In this document: positions 7,604 through 15,537 of the stretch, in pieces
Layout: every line of letters starts with the position of its first letter
Position numbering within the stretch: position 1 is the first letter of the stretch
Source of the DNA: an uncultured Collinsella sp.
GTDB taxonomy: Bacteria; Actinomycetota; Coriobacteriia; Coriobacteriales; Coriobacteriaceae
NCBI GenBank assembly: GCA_958435545.1
Contig: CAUBGU010000023.1
Coordinates: forward strand, 1-19,095
Length of the DNA stretch: 19,095 bases
Direction of reading: 5' to 3'
The notes under the pieces: model-generated
The model's input: the letters and a program-made list of their open reading frames with translations, nothing else
The model's database searches: none
What the model was told of the DNA's origin: nothing
Program-made: the position numbers and the translations under genes

Positions 7604-10600
7604 GACGACGCATCGCTGGGCGGTCGCTCAGCAAAATCCCGAGCTCGAAAAGGAGCTTTCGGCTGGTCTGGGCATACCCGGGCTGGTGGCGCGCATTATG
7701 GTTGCGCACGGCATTACATCCATCGAGGAAGGCCAGCTATTTTTGACGCCTTCGCTCGACCGTGATTGGGCCGATCCACTCATTATCCCGGGCATGTCGG
7801 TCGTTGCCGACCGCGTCGAGCGTGCTATTCGCAACCGCGAACGCATCGCCGTCTTTGGTGATTTCGACGTCGACGGTATTACATCGACCTGTCTGTTGAC
7901 CGAGGCACTGCGCACGTTTGGCGCCGATGTTACGCCGTTTATTCCACATCGCTTTGACGAGGGCTACGGTCTTTCGCGCGCGGCGCTCGACCGCGTTAAC
8001 GAGCTCGCTCGTCCCCAGCTGATCGTGACCGTCGATAACGGCATTGCCGCCAAAGAAGAGGTTTCCTATCTGGAGAGCCTGGGGATCGATTTGGTGGTCA
8101 CGGACCATCACGAGCCCTCCGATCAGGTGCCGCAGGGCGTGCCCCTGACCGACCCTAAACTCGAGGATAAGGGCCCCTCGCGTGAACTTGCCGGTGCCGG
8201 TGTGGCGCTCAAGCTGGTGCAGGTTTTGGGCGAGCGTCTGGGCAAGCCGTCGTATTGGCGTTCGCTGATTGAGGTCGCGGCACTGGGCACCGTGTCCGAC
8301 ATGATGCCGCTCACGCCCGAGAATCGCGCACTGGTCGCCGAGGGCATCCAGCAGATGCGCGTGACGGCTCGTCCCGGTTACATCGCGCTTGCAGCGCTCG
8401 CCAAGGCCGATCTGGCTACCATTACGGCGGACGGTCTATCGTTCTCGCTCATTCCCCGCTTAAACGCCGCCGGCCGCATGGCCGATCCCAAGCTGGCGCT
8501 CGACCTGCTGCTTGCCCGCGATCCTATCGAGGCAAGTGCACTGGCGGCCGAGCTCGAGGAGATCAACCGTCAGCGTCGCGAGATTGAGGCGGAGCTCACG
8601 CGTGATGCCATGGCAAAGGTCGAGGAGACCTATGATGGCGGTCGCGCAATCGTCGTGGGTGGCGAGGGCTGGCACGAGGGCGTTAAAGGCATCGTGGCGA
8701 GCCGCCTTACCAACCGATATCACGTGCCGGCGTTGCTCTTCTCTATCGAGGACGGTATAGCACGTGGCTCGGGCCGCTCGGTGGGCAAGGTCAACCTGTT
8801 CGAAGCCGTCGAGCGCTGTTCCGACCTGCTGATTCGCCGCGGCGGGCATGCCGGTGCGGTGGGCGTGACCATCGAGGCGTCTAAGCTCGATGAGTTTCGT
8901 CGACGTCTTTCCGCCGTGTTGTCCGAGCTTCCCGCCGAGGACTTTGAGGACACCGACGAGGTTGCCGCCACGGTCGACCTTTCCGAATTGAATATCGAGA
9001 CCATCGAGCAGATTTCTCGCCTTGAGCCGTTTGGCCAGGGTAATAAGGTGCCGCTGCTGGCTGCCGAGGGCGTGACGATGTGCGATCGCGCCGTGGTGGG
9101 CAAGACCGGCGAGCATATGCGCTTCGTGGCGACGGATGGCGCCACGAGTGTGCCGGCCATCATGTTTCGTGTGCCGCAGATCGATAGGCTTATCAATTGC
9201 GATAGCGCCGTCGATTTGGTGTTCGAGGCCGTGGCCGAGCATTGGCAGGGACGTGTGAAGCCCAAGCTCATGATCAAAGATGTCTTGGTGCGCGATACCA
9301 CGGCACCCAATATCGACGATCCGGCATGTGAGCTTCGCCGCGGCGTACAACCGGCGGATTCTGGCCTGCGCCTGGAGTCGCGTAAACGCGAGACGCTTGC
9401 CCAACTTTCCTATACCGAGCTCACGCGCTCGCTCATTCACAGCTTTATCGGATCGAACCAGCCGCACCGCGCGCAGGTCGAGGCGCTCGATGCCCTGGCC
9501 GATCACCAAAGTGTTCTGGCCGTTATGGGAACGGGGCGCGGCAAGTCTCTTATCTTCCATGTGCATGCCGCGCGCGAGGCGGTTCTTCGCGGGCGTGCGA
9601 GTATCTTTGTCTATCCGCTGCGCGCGCTCGTTGCCGACCAGGCCTATCACCTTTCCTCGACGATGGCCGCGCTCGGCATTGGCGTTGGCGTGCTGACCGG
9701 CGAGACCGTGGAGGCGGCGCGCGATGACGTGTTTGCCGGCCTGGCTTCGGGCCGCACCGGCATTGTTCTCACGACGCCTGAGTTCCTGTCTATCCATCGC
9801 GATCGCTTTGCACGTTCTGGACGCATCGGCTTTGTCGTTATCGACGAGGCGCACCATGCCGGTCTTGCCAAAGGCGGCGACCGGAGCGCATACCTCGACA
9901 TGCCCGATATCCTCAAAGCCCTGGGCGACCCCGTTGTCATGGCGGCAACGGCTACCGCGACGGCCCCGGTCGTGGCGGAGCTTGCTCGTGTATTGCCGAT
10001 TACCAGGACGGTGGTCGACGAGACCGTTCGCGAGAACCTGCAACTCGAGGACGACCGTGACCTTGCGAGCCGCGAAAATCGCCTGGTGTCGATCGTGGCG
10101 ACGGGGGAGAAGACCGTTATCTACGTGAACTCGCGCGACCAGTCCGTGGCGCTTGCCAAGACGTTGCGCAAACGCGTTCCCGACTGTGCGACCCATATCG
10201 CGTTCTATAACGCCGGGCTTGCGCGCTCCGATCGCCGCCGTGTTGAGGAAGCCTTTAGAGACGGAAGTCTCAGCTGCATCGTTTCAACTTCGGCCTTCGG
10301 TGAGGGCGTCAACCTGCCCGATATCCGTCATGTCGTGCTCTACCACATGCCGTTTGGCGCCATCGAGTTCAACCAGATGAGCGGACGTGCCGGCCGCGAT
10401 GGCCAGCCCGCCGTGATCCATCTGCTCTATTCGTCGCGCGACGCCCGCATTAACGAGCGCCTGCTCGACTGCTATGCGCCCGAGCGCGACGAGCTCGTCA
10501 CGCTCTATCGCGCGCTGCAGACCATGTGGCGCTCCAACCGCGGCAAAACCGGGGACGATTCCTTTAGTGCGAGCGATATCGACATCGCGCAGATGTGCCT

Positions 10601-10877
10601 TGCCATCGATGCTCGCACGCCGGTCGACGAGCGTTCGGTGGAAAGCGGCCTGGGAATCTTCGAAGAGCTTGGTTTCTGTCGAGTTTCGGGGTTTGACGAC
10701 ACTCGTCGCATCGCGATGGCCGAAAACCCCGGCCGCGTGCAATTGAGCAGGTCAATTCGCTATTTGGAGGGCTTGCGCTCGCGCATGGAGTTTTCGGCTT
10801 TCCGGAGCTGGGCGCTCGATTCGTGCGCTTCTGATATGCTAGCCAAAGTTAACCGCCCGATCGTACCGCGGGCCTAG
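7590..10877 (+). CDS. recJ: RecJ single-stranded-DNA exonuclease fused to a RecQ-like helicase
   Basis: 1095-residue fusion. The N-terminal half is a complete RecJ 5'-3' ssDNA exonuclease: motif I GDFDVDG at residues 90-96, VTVDNGI, the DHH motif at 172-174, RLNAAGR at 290-296, the DHHA1 segment GWHEGVKGIVASRL from about 360, and an OB-like part around LEPFGQGN. The C-terminal half is a superfamily 2 RecQ-like motor: Walker A GTGRGKS at 647-653, DEAH at 752-755, a TATAT motif III, and motif VI QMSGRAGRDG from 929. The cysteine-rich zinc module of classical RecQ is absent from the tail. ATG 7590 is chosen over an upstream in-frame GTG (7545) because of GGGGGTGGG 5 nt before it. Roles in recombination and repair follow from RecJ/RecQ biology. 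It lies 15 bp before rel. Confidence 0.93.
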   Translation: MSSLKTTHRWAVAQQNPELEKELSAGLGIPGLVARIMVAHGITSIEEGQLFLTPSLDRDWADPLIIPGMSVVADRVERAIRNRERIAVFGDFDVDGITSTCLLTEALRTFGADVTPFIPHRFDEGYGLSRAALDRVNELARPQLIVTVDNGIAAKEEVSYLESLGIDLVVTDHHEPSDQVPQGVPLTDPKLEDKGPSRELAGAGVALKLVQVLGERLGKPSYWRSLIEVAALGTVSDMMPLTPENRALVAEGIQQMRVTARPGYIALAALAKADLATITADGLSFSLIPRLNAAGRMADPKLALDLLLARDPIEASALAAELEEINRQRREIEAELTRDAMAKVEETYDGGRAIVVGGEGWHEGVKGIVASRLTNRYHVPALLFSIEDGIARGSGRSVGKVNLFEAVERCSDLLIRRGGHAGAVGVTIEASKLDEFRRRLSAVLSELPAEDFEDTDEVAATVDLSELNIETIEQISRLEPFGQGNKVPLLAAEGVTMCDRAVVGKTGEHMRFVATDGATSVPAIMFRVPQIDRLINCDSAVDLVFEAVAEHWQGRVKPKLMIKDVLVRDTTAPNIDDPACELRRGVQPADSGLRLESRKRETLAQLSYTELTRSLIHSFIGSNQPHRAQVEALDALADHQSVLAVMGTGRGKSLIFHVHAAREAVLRGRASIFVYPLRALVADQAYHLSSTMAALGIGVGVLTGETVEAARDDVFAGLASGRTGIVLTTPEFLSIHRDRFARSGRIGFVVIDEAHHAGLAKGGDRSAYLDMPDILKALGDPVVMAATATATAPVVAELARVLPITRTVVDETVRENLQLEDDRDLASRENRLVSIVATGEKTVIYVNSRDQSVALAKTLRKRVPDCATHIAFYNAGLARSDRRRVEEAFRDGSLSCIVSTSAFGEGVNLPDIRHVVLYHMPFGAIEFNQMSGRAGRDGQPAVIHLLYSSRDARINERLLDCYAPERDELVTLYRALQTMWRSNRGKTGDDSFSASDIDIAQMCLAIDARTPVDERSVESGLGIFEELGFCRVSGFDDTRRIAMAENPGRVQLSRSIRYLEGLRSRMEFSAFRSWALDSCASDMLAKVNRPIVPRA

Positions 10878-10892
10878 GGGAAGGGGACCTCG

Positions 10893-13253
10893 ATGGATGC
10901 CGCAGCCCGTACCGCCCATGATTCCACCCTCCAGCCGTTTTCGGAGATGGAGCACTATAAGCATGCCGATGAGCTGCCGCCCGAGATTATGGCGGACAGC
11001 TACGACAAGCTGGAGCGCCTGTGCCTCAAATATATGAATGAGGACGACTTTTCTAAGGTTGAGCAGGCCTACTGCTTTGCCGCCGAGAAGCACTGCAACC
11101 AAAAGCGCCGCTCGGGCGAGATGTACATTAACCATCCCGTCGAGGTTGCCATCATTTTGGCCGATCTCAAGATGGACTGCGATGTGGTGTGCGCCGCGCT
11201 GCTGCACGATACTGTCGAGGATACCGAGACCTCGCTCACCGATGTTTCCGGCCTGTTTGGCGATACGGTGGCCGAGCTCGTCGATGGCGTGACCAAGCTC
11301 ACCAACATCGAAGTCGACAGCATGGACGAGAAGCAGGCGTTCACGCTGCGCAAGATGTTCCTCGCCATGTCCAAGGACATCCGCGTCATCATCGTTAAAC
11401 TTGCCGATCGTCTGCACAACATGCGAACGCTGGCAGCCCTGCGCGAGGATCGTCGCCTGTTTAAGGCTCGCGAGACCATGGACGTGTACGCGCCCTTGGC
11501 CGACCGCCTGGGCATGAGCTCTATTAAGTGGGAGCTCGAGGACCTGTCCTTCTTCTACCTGGAGCCCGATGCCTACCAGCGCATCGCGCGTATGGTAGCT
11601 GAGTCGCGCGAGGTCCGCGAACGCTACCTTGCCGAGACCATCAAGACGCTTACCGATGAGCTCAACCGCATTGGTCTGGAGGACTTCCAGATCAACGGCC
11701 GCTCCAAGCACTATTGGTCCATCTACCAAAAGATGAAGCGCAAGGGCAAGGAGTTCTCCGAGATCTACGACCTGGTGGCGCTGCGTGTAATTACCCATTC
11801 GGTGCGCGATTGCTACTCCACGCTCGGTGCGGTGCATACGCTGTGGCACCCCATGCCTGGTCGCTTTAAAGACTATATCGCCATGCCTAAGGTCAATAAC
11901 TACCAGTCGCTCCACACGACGGTCATCGGCCCTACGGCTCGTCCGCTCGAGATTCAGATTCGAACCTACGAGATGCATGAGCAGGCCGAGTACGGCATTG
12001 CCGCCCACTGGCTATATAAGAAGTCGGGCGGATCGTCTGCTTCCAAGACCAATGACGCTCAACGTTTGGACGACCAGATCAACTGGCTCAAGCATTCGCT
12101 CGATTGGGCGGCTTCCGACGAGATCACCGATGCCAAGGAATACCTGCACTCGCTGAAGGTCGATCTGTTCGATCAGGAGATCTTTGTCTTCACGCCCAAA
12201 GGCGAGGTCATGGCGCTTCGTGCCGGCTCCACGCCGCTCGACTTTGCCTATGCCGTTCACACCGAGGTGGGAAACCACTGCGTCGGCGCCAAAATCAACG
12301 GTGCGGTGGCTCCGCTCACGCACGAGATCAAGACGGGCGACCGCGTTGAAATCCTGACTAACAAGAGTTCCAAGCCGTCGCGCGATTGGCTCAAGATCGT
12401 TAAGACACCTTCCGCCAAGTCAAAGATCCGCCGCTATTTTGCCGCCGCGACCAAGGACGACGACGCTGCCGCCGGTCGCGATATGCTGGCCAAGGACCTG
12501 CGTAAGCGTGGCTATGGCATTTCTACGCCGCGTTCGACGCGTGCACTCAACGCCGTGGCGGAGCAGTTTAACTTCAAGCAGCTCGAGGACCTGTTTGCCG
12601 CCGTCGGCGCCGGCAAGGTTGCCCCGCGCGCTGTGGGCAATAAGGTCGAGCAAATCTTGGACCCCAAGCCCGAGGAACAGCTCACCAAGGCCGAGGCTAT
12701 CGCCGAGGTCGTGAAGCAGCCCGCTCGCGGCTCCAACCGCAAGCCGCAAAAGCGCGGCAAGAGCGCCAGTAACGGCATTATCGTCAAGGGCGAGAGCAAC
12801 AGCGGCCTGCTGGTCCGTCTGGCTCATTGCTGCAACCCCGTGACGGGCGACGACATCGTCGGCTTCATCACGCGCGGTCGCGGCGTTTCGGTGCATCGCG
12901 CCAACTGCCCTAACGTCAAGGGTCTCATGGAACATCCCGAGCGCATGATCGATGTGGAGTGGGACGGCGCTGCCGACACCCTCTTCCAGGTCGAGATCGT
13001 GGTCGAGTGCCTGGACCGCATGGGCCTGCTCAAGGATGTCACCATTGCCATTGGCGATGCGGGCGGTAATATCCTTTCTGCCGCCACGTCGACCAACCGC
13101 GAGGGTATTGCAACCCTGCGCTTTATGGTCGAGATCTCGGACGCGAGCGGTCTGGATCCGCTGCTGGCTTCCATCAGCAGTGTCGATTCGGTCTACGACG
13201 CTCGCCGTCTTATGCCCGGCGAAGGCGGAGCTCAGCTCAAGCGCCGTGTGTAG
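10893..13253 (+). CDS. rel: Bifunctional (p)ppGpp synthetase/hydrolase Rel
   Basis: Long RSH protein (786 residues) that makes and degrades the alarmone (p)ppGpp in response to uncharged tRNA on the ribosome. Domains in order: HD hydrolase with H81 and H105-D106 in LLHDTVEDT, intact so hydrolysis is expected; synthetase with RSKHYWSIYQKM from R270 and EIYDLVALRV including D293; RFKDYIAMPKVNNYQSLHT; TGS domain from about 429 (EIFVFTPKGEVM); a conserved-cysteine zinc-finger-type region with C646-C647 in LAHCCNP and a later HRANCPN; and a C-terminal ACT domain from about 685. The ATG at 10893 has AAGGGGA (10881-10887) upstream. It follows recJ closely, so probably shares its transcript, and a terminator follows it. 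Confidence 0.96.
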   Translation: MDAAARTAHDSTLQPFSEMEHYKHADELPPEIMADSYDKLERLCLKYMNEDDFSKVEQAYCFAAEKHCNQKRRSGEMYINHPVEVAIILADLKMDCDVVCAALLHDTVEDTETSLTDVSGLFGDTVAELVDGVTKLTNIEVDSMDEKQAFTLRKMFLAMSKDIRVIIVKLADRLHNMRTLAALREDRRLFKARETMDVYAPLADRLGMSSIKWELEDLSFFYLEPDAYQRIARMVAESREVRERYLAETIKTLTDELNRIGLEDFQINGRSKHYWSIYQKMKRKGKEFSEIYDLVALRVITHSVRDCYSTLGAVHTLWHPMPGRFKDYIAMPKVNNYQSLHTTVIGPTARPLEIQIRTYEMHEQAEYGIAAHWLYKKSGGSSASKTNDAQRLDDQINWLKHSLDWAASDEITDAKEYLHSLKVDLFDQEIFVFTPKGEVMALRAGSTPLDFAYAVHTEVGNHCVGAKINGAVAPLTHEIKTGDRVEILTNKSSKPSRDWLKIVKTPSAKSKIRRYFAAATKDDDAAAGRDMLAKDLRKRGYGISTPRSTRALNAVAEQFNFKQLEDLFAAVGAGKVAPRAVGNKVEQILDPKPEEQLTKAEAIAEVVKQPARGSNRKPQKRGKSASNGIIVKGESNSGLLVRLAHCCNPVTGDDIVGFITRGRGVSVHRANCPNVKGLMEHPERMIDVEWDGAADTLFQVEIVVECLDRMGLLKDVTIAIGDAGGNILSAATSTNREGIATLRFMVEISDASGLDPLLASISSVDSVYDARRLMPGEGGAQLKRRV

Positions 13254-13286
13254 GTGCGAGAGCCTCTCAGCATCATAGATATTGGT

Positions 13287-13325
13287 TACGTTCGAGGCAT
13301 CGTTTGGTGCCTCGAACGTATTTTA
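13287..13325 (+). terminator. Intrinsic terminator after rel
   Basis: A perfect 13-bp stem, TACGTTCGAGGCA (13287-13299) with its complement at 13308-13320, and an 8-nt loop, followed by TTTTA. The T-tract is short and runs into the next gene's ribosome binding site, so some read-through into the hydrolase gene is likely. Confidence 0.8.
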
Positions 13326-13341
13326 GAAGGAGGGTATGCGC

Positions 13342-14025
13342 ATGGGCGATATGACTTTGGACCTGACACCCCGAGGTGCAGCTTCGATTGAGGCACTCGT
13401 CAACGGCCCGATTCAGACCAACAGTTACGCCGTGATTTCGAATGACGAGTGCTTAATCGTCGATCCGGCGTGGGAGGGCGAGCGTCTTGTGGAGCATATC
13501 CGCACCGCGCATCCCGAAGTTCGCGTACTCGGCTCTGTCTGCACGCACGGTCATGCCGACCATGTTGGCGGGGTCGCCGGGGTTCGAGCTGTCGTTGGCG
13601 ACAGCGCACTATATGAGTTGTGCGCTAAGGACGTGACGGTGCCTCGCGCAAATATCGAGGAGCAGCGCGCCATGTGGGGTATTGAGACGCCCGATCCGGG
13701 CGAGCCGACGCGGCTGCTTGCCGAGGGCGATACGATTGAATTGGGCGATATCTGCCTGCAGGTGATCGAGACGCCGGGGCATACGCCGGGCGGCATCGTC
13801 CTGTTCGCCGCGACCGAGCAGGGGAACATCGCCTTTGTGGGCGACACGCTTTTCCCGGGCAGCCACGGTCGTACCGATCTTTCCGGCGGTGACGAGGCGG
13901 CGATTATGCGCTCGCTCTCCAAACTTGCCAAGACGCTTCCGCCCGATACCGTTTGCTTGACGGGCCATGGCGATTCGACCACGATGGCGCGCGAACTTAT
14001 GCAGAATCCGTTTATGCAGATGTAG
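13342..14025 (+). CDS. MBL-fold metallo-hydrolase (hydroxyacylglutathione hydrolase-like)
   Basis: 227-residue metallo-beta-lactamase-fold enzyme of the glyoxalase II-like group. The metal motif THGHADH places H69, H71, D73 and H74; ETPGHTPGG supplies the next histidine, VGDTLFPGSHGRTDL the bridging aspartate, and LTGHGDST the last metal histidine. Family members hydrolyse thioesters or related bonds; the physiological substrate here is unknown and a true glutathione-dependent role is doubtful in this lineage. The start ATG at 13342 is preferred over the in-frame ATG at 13336 because AAGGAGG (13327-13333) lies 8 nt from 13342 and only 2 nt from 13336. A gene of this type near rel is a recurring arrangement in Gram-positive genomes. 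No clear terminator follows. Confidence 0.88.
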   Translation: MGDMTLDLTPRGAASIEALVNGPIQTNSYAVISNDECLIVDPAWEGERLVEHIRTAHPEVRVLGSVCTHGHADHVGGVAGVRAVVGDSALYELCAKDVTVPRANIEEQRAMWGIETPDPGEPTRLLAEGDTIELGDICLQVIETPGHTPGGIVLFAATEQGNIAFVGDTLFPGSHGRTDLSGGDEAAIMRSLSKLAKTLPPDTVCLTGHGDSTTMARELMQNPFMQM

Positions 14026-14151
14026 GCTCGAAGCCGTCTTTCGAATCACGAAGACCGCTCAATCGTCAAGCTATTTTCCCCAGTGGGTCGATTCTGTGGG
14101 GCAAACGGTCAAAATTTGTCCAATCGGATGGTATTCGTGAACAAACGAACG

Positions 14152-14179
14152 TTTATGCTCGGGTATGTCGTGGTAAAAT
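14152..14179 (+). promoter_or_regulatory. Candidate promoter of fba with overlapping palindrome
   Basis: TAAAAT at 14174-14179 is a good -10 element, 41 bp before the start codon, with TTTATG (14152-14157, 16-bp spacer) as a weak -35. The perfect short palindrome AAACG-AA-CGTTT (14143-14154) overlaps the -35 region and could be an operator. The remaining gap from 14026 shows no gene and no convincing terminator. Confidence 0.45.
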
Positions 14180-14219
14180 CTCAGGCGTTATCGGAGCAAC
14201 CTTACAGGAGGTTTCTTTT

Positions 14220-15086
14220 ATGCTCGTCAACGCAGCAGACATGCTCAAGAAGGCCGAGGCCGGCAAGTACGCTCTCGGTGCCTTCAACACCAACAACCTC
14301 GAGTGGACCCTGGCTATTCTCCAGGCCGCCGAGGAGGCCAAGTCTCCGCTGATCCTTCAGTGCACCGCTGGTGCCGCTAAGTGGATGGGCGGTTTCAAGG
14401 TCTGCGCCGACATGGTCAAGGCTGCCGTCGAGGCCACGGGCGTTACCGTCCCCGTCGCCCTTCACCTCGATCACGGTTCTTACGAGGACTGCTTCAAGTG
14501 CATCGAGGCCGGCTTCACGTCCATCATGTATGACGGCTCTCACGAGGAGACCTTCCAGCTTAACCTCGACCGCACCAAGGAACTCGTTGAGCTTGCCCAC
14601 TCCAAGGGCATGTCCATCGAGGCCGAGGTCGGCGGCATCGGCGGCACCGAGGACGGCGTGACCTCCAACGGCGAGCTCGCTGACCCCGCTGAGTGCAAGC
14701 AGATTGCTGACCTGGGCGTCGACTTCCTCGCCTGCGGTATCGGCAACATCCACGGCGTGTATCCCGCCGACTGGGCTGGCCTTTCCTTCGAGCGTCTGGG
14801 CGAGATCAAGGCCGAGACCGGCGACCTGCCCCTCGTTCTGCACGGTGGCACCGGCATCCCCGAGGATCAGATCAAGAAGGCCATCTCCCTGGGTATCTCC
14901 AAGATCAACGTCAACACCGACCTGCAGCTCGTCTTCGCCAAGGGCGTTCGCGAGTACATCGAGGCTGGCAAGGATCAGCAGGGCAAGGGCTTTGACCCCC
15001 GCAAGCTCCTCAAGCCTGGTCGCGACAACATCGTTGCCCGCACCAAGGAGCTCATGGAGGAGTTTGGCTCCGTCAACAAGGCGTAA
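14220..15086 (+). CDS. fba: Class II fructose-bisphosphate aldolase
   Basis: Glycolytic and gluconeogenic enzyme that splits fructose-1,6-bisphosphate into glyceraldehyde-3-phosphate and dihydroxyacetone phosphate, zinc-dependent. 288 residues, as in the shorter class II enzymes. Motifs: GAFNTNNLEW (20-29), the catalytic and metal segment LHLDHGS with D84 and H85, EAEVGGIGGTEDG, a metal histidine in GNIHGVY, LHGGTGIP with the last metal histidine, and phosphate-binding INVNTDLQ. ATG 14220 follows GGAGG (14207-14211) by 8 nt; the frame is open further upstream but without a good start. Codon use is very biased to C-ending codons, consistent with high expression. A tagatose-bisphosphate aldolase is the main alternative, since the families are close; absence of sugar-specific neighbours favours fba. 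Confidence 0.93.
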   Translation: MLVNAADMLKKAEAGKYALGAFNTNNLEWTLAILQAAEEAKSPLILQCTAGAAKWMGGFKVCADMVKAAVEATGVTVPVALHLDHGSYEDCFKCIEAGFTSIMYDGSHEETFQLNLDRTKELVELAHSKGMSIEAEVGGIGGTEDGVTSNGELADPAECKQIADLGVDFLACGIGNIHGVYPADWAGLSFERLGEIKAETGDLPLVLHGGTGIPEDQIKKAISLGISKINVNTDLQLVFAKGVREYIEAGKDQQGKGFDPRKLLKPGRDNIVARTKELMEEFGSVNKA

Positions 15087-15107
15087 GTAGCGGTTTAACT
15101 TCCCGCC

Positions 15108-15200
15108 GGAGGCCCCGTTCACCCTACGCTTTTCCCTTGCGCTCACCTGGCTTTGCCAGAAGTCGCGCAATGGGAAAAGCTTCGGGTGAACGGGGCCTCC
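15108..15200. repeat. 93-nt imperfect palindrome downstream of fba
   Basis: The outer arm GGAGGCCCCGTTCACCC (15108-15124) matches its exact complement at 15184-15200. Inside, GCTTTTCCC pairs with GGGAAAAGC, TTGCGC with GCGCAA, and CTGGC (15147-15151) with GCCAG (15155-15159) around a TTT loop. An RNA copy would fold into a long hairpin 22 bp after the aldolase stop. It lacks a real T-run, so it may protect the 3' end or slow polymerase rather than be a standard terminator. Confidence 0.8.
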
Positions 15201-15431
15201 TTCGTTAACTCGCTACAGGGTTACTGGGCTGAATTAAAATGGTCGCTGGCTTTGCCAGAAGTCGCGCCAAGGAAACAGTTCCGGGAGACGGGGCTTCCTT
15301 CGTTTAACGCCGCAGGGTTACGAGTCTGAATTAAGGTGGCTACTGGCTTCGCTAGAAGTCGCGCGACGGAATCAGCTCCGGGTGAACGGGGCCTCCTTTG
15401 TTAACTCGCTACAGGGTTACTGGGCTGAATT
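15147..15431. repeat. Three tandem copies of a ~97-bp repeat
   Basis: Units start at 15147, 15246 and 15343, spaced 99 and 97 bp, each opening with CTGGCTT followed by AGAAGTCGCG and ending near CTGAATT. Units 1 and 3 are almost identical over their last ~53 bases (one mismatch), while unit 2 is more diverged there but matches unit 1 in the first 21 bases. The small CTGGC/GCCAG stem at the head of the unit is kept in unit 3 as CTGGC/GCTAG through a G-U pair. No reading frame of note lies inside. With the palindrome it fills most of the gap from 15087 to 15537. Confidence 0.9.
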
Positions 15432-15460
15432 CATTTTTAGAGGTACCGTTTATCGGTGTT

Positions 15461-15490
15461 GAGGGTTCCTTTATTGGGGCTTTCTTTTTT
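15461..15490 (+). terminator. Possible weak intrinsic terminator before the transglutaminase-like gene
   Basis: GAGGGTTCC (15461-15469) can pair with GGGGCTTTC (15476-15484) over nine positions, four of them G-U, followed by six T. The stem is weak but the T-run is good. It would end transcripts coming from fba and the repeats. Confidence 0.4.
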
Positions 15491-15503
15491 ATCTCGCTAC
15501 AAT
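15474..15503 (+). promoter_or_regulatory. Candidate promoter of the transglutaminase-like gene
   Basis: TTGGGG (15474-15479) and TACAAT (15498-15503) with an 18-bp spacer. The -10 element overlaps the first possible ATG (15502), which argues that this ATG is not the real start and that translation begins at 15538. Confidence 0.45.
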
Positions 15504-15537
15504 GGGCTTCGAGAGTTCTAATGACTTGGAGTTTGGT

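Noticed and set aside
8460..10196. Minus-strand open frame of 578 codons antisense to recJ
   Set aside because: It lies fully under the RecJ-RecQ fusion, whose motifs are unmistakable; composition is that of a shadow frame.
10839..12008. Minus-strand open frame of 389 codons antisense to rel
   Set aside because: Shadow of rel, with no motif and no start signal.
15147..15431. CRISPR array
   Set aside because: The three units are repeated along their whole length with no unique spacers, and no cas genes are nearby.
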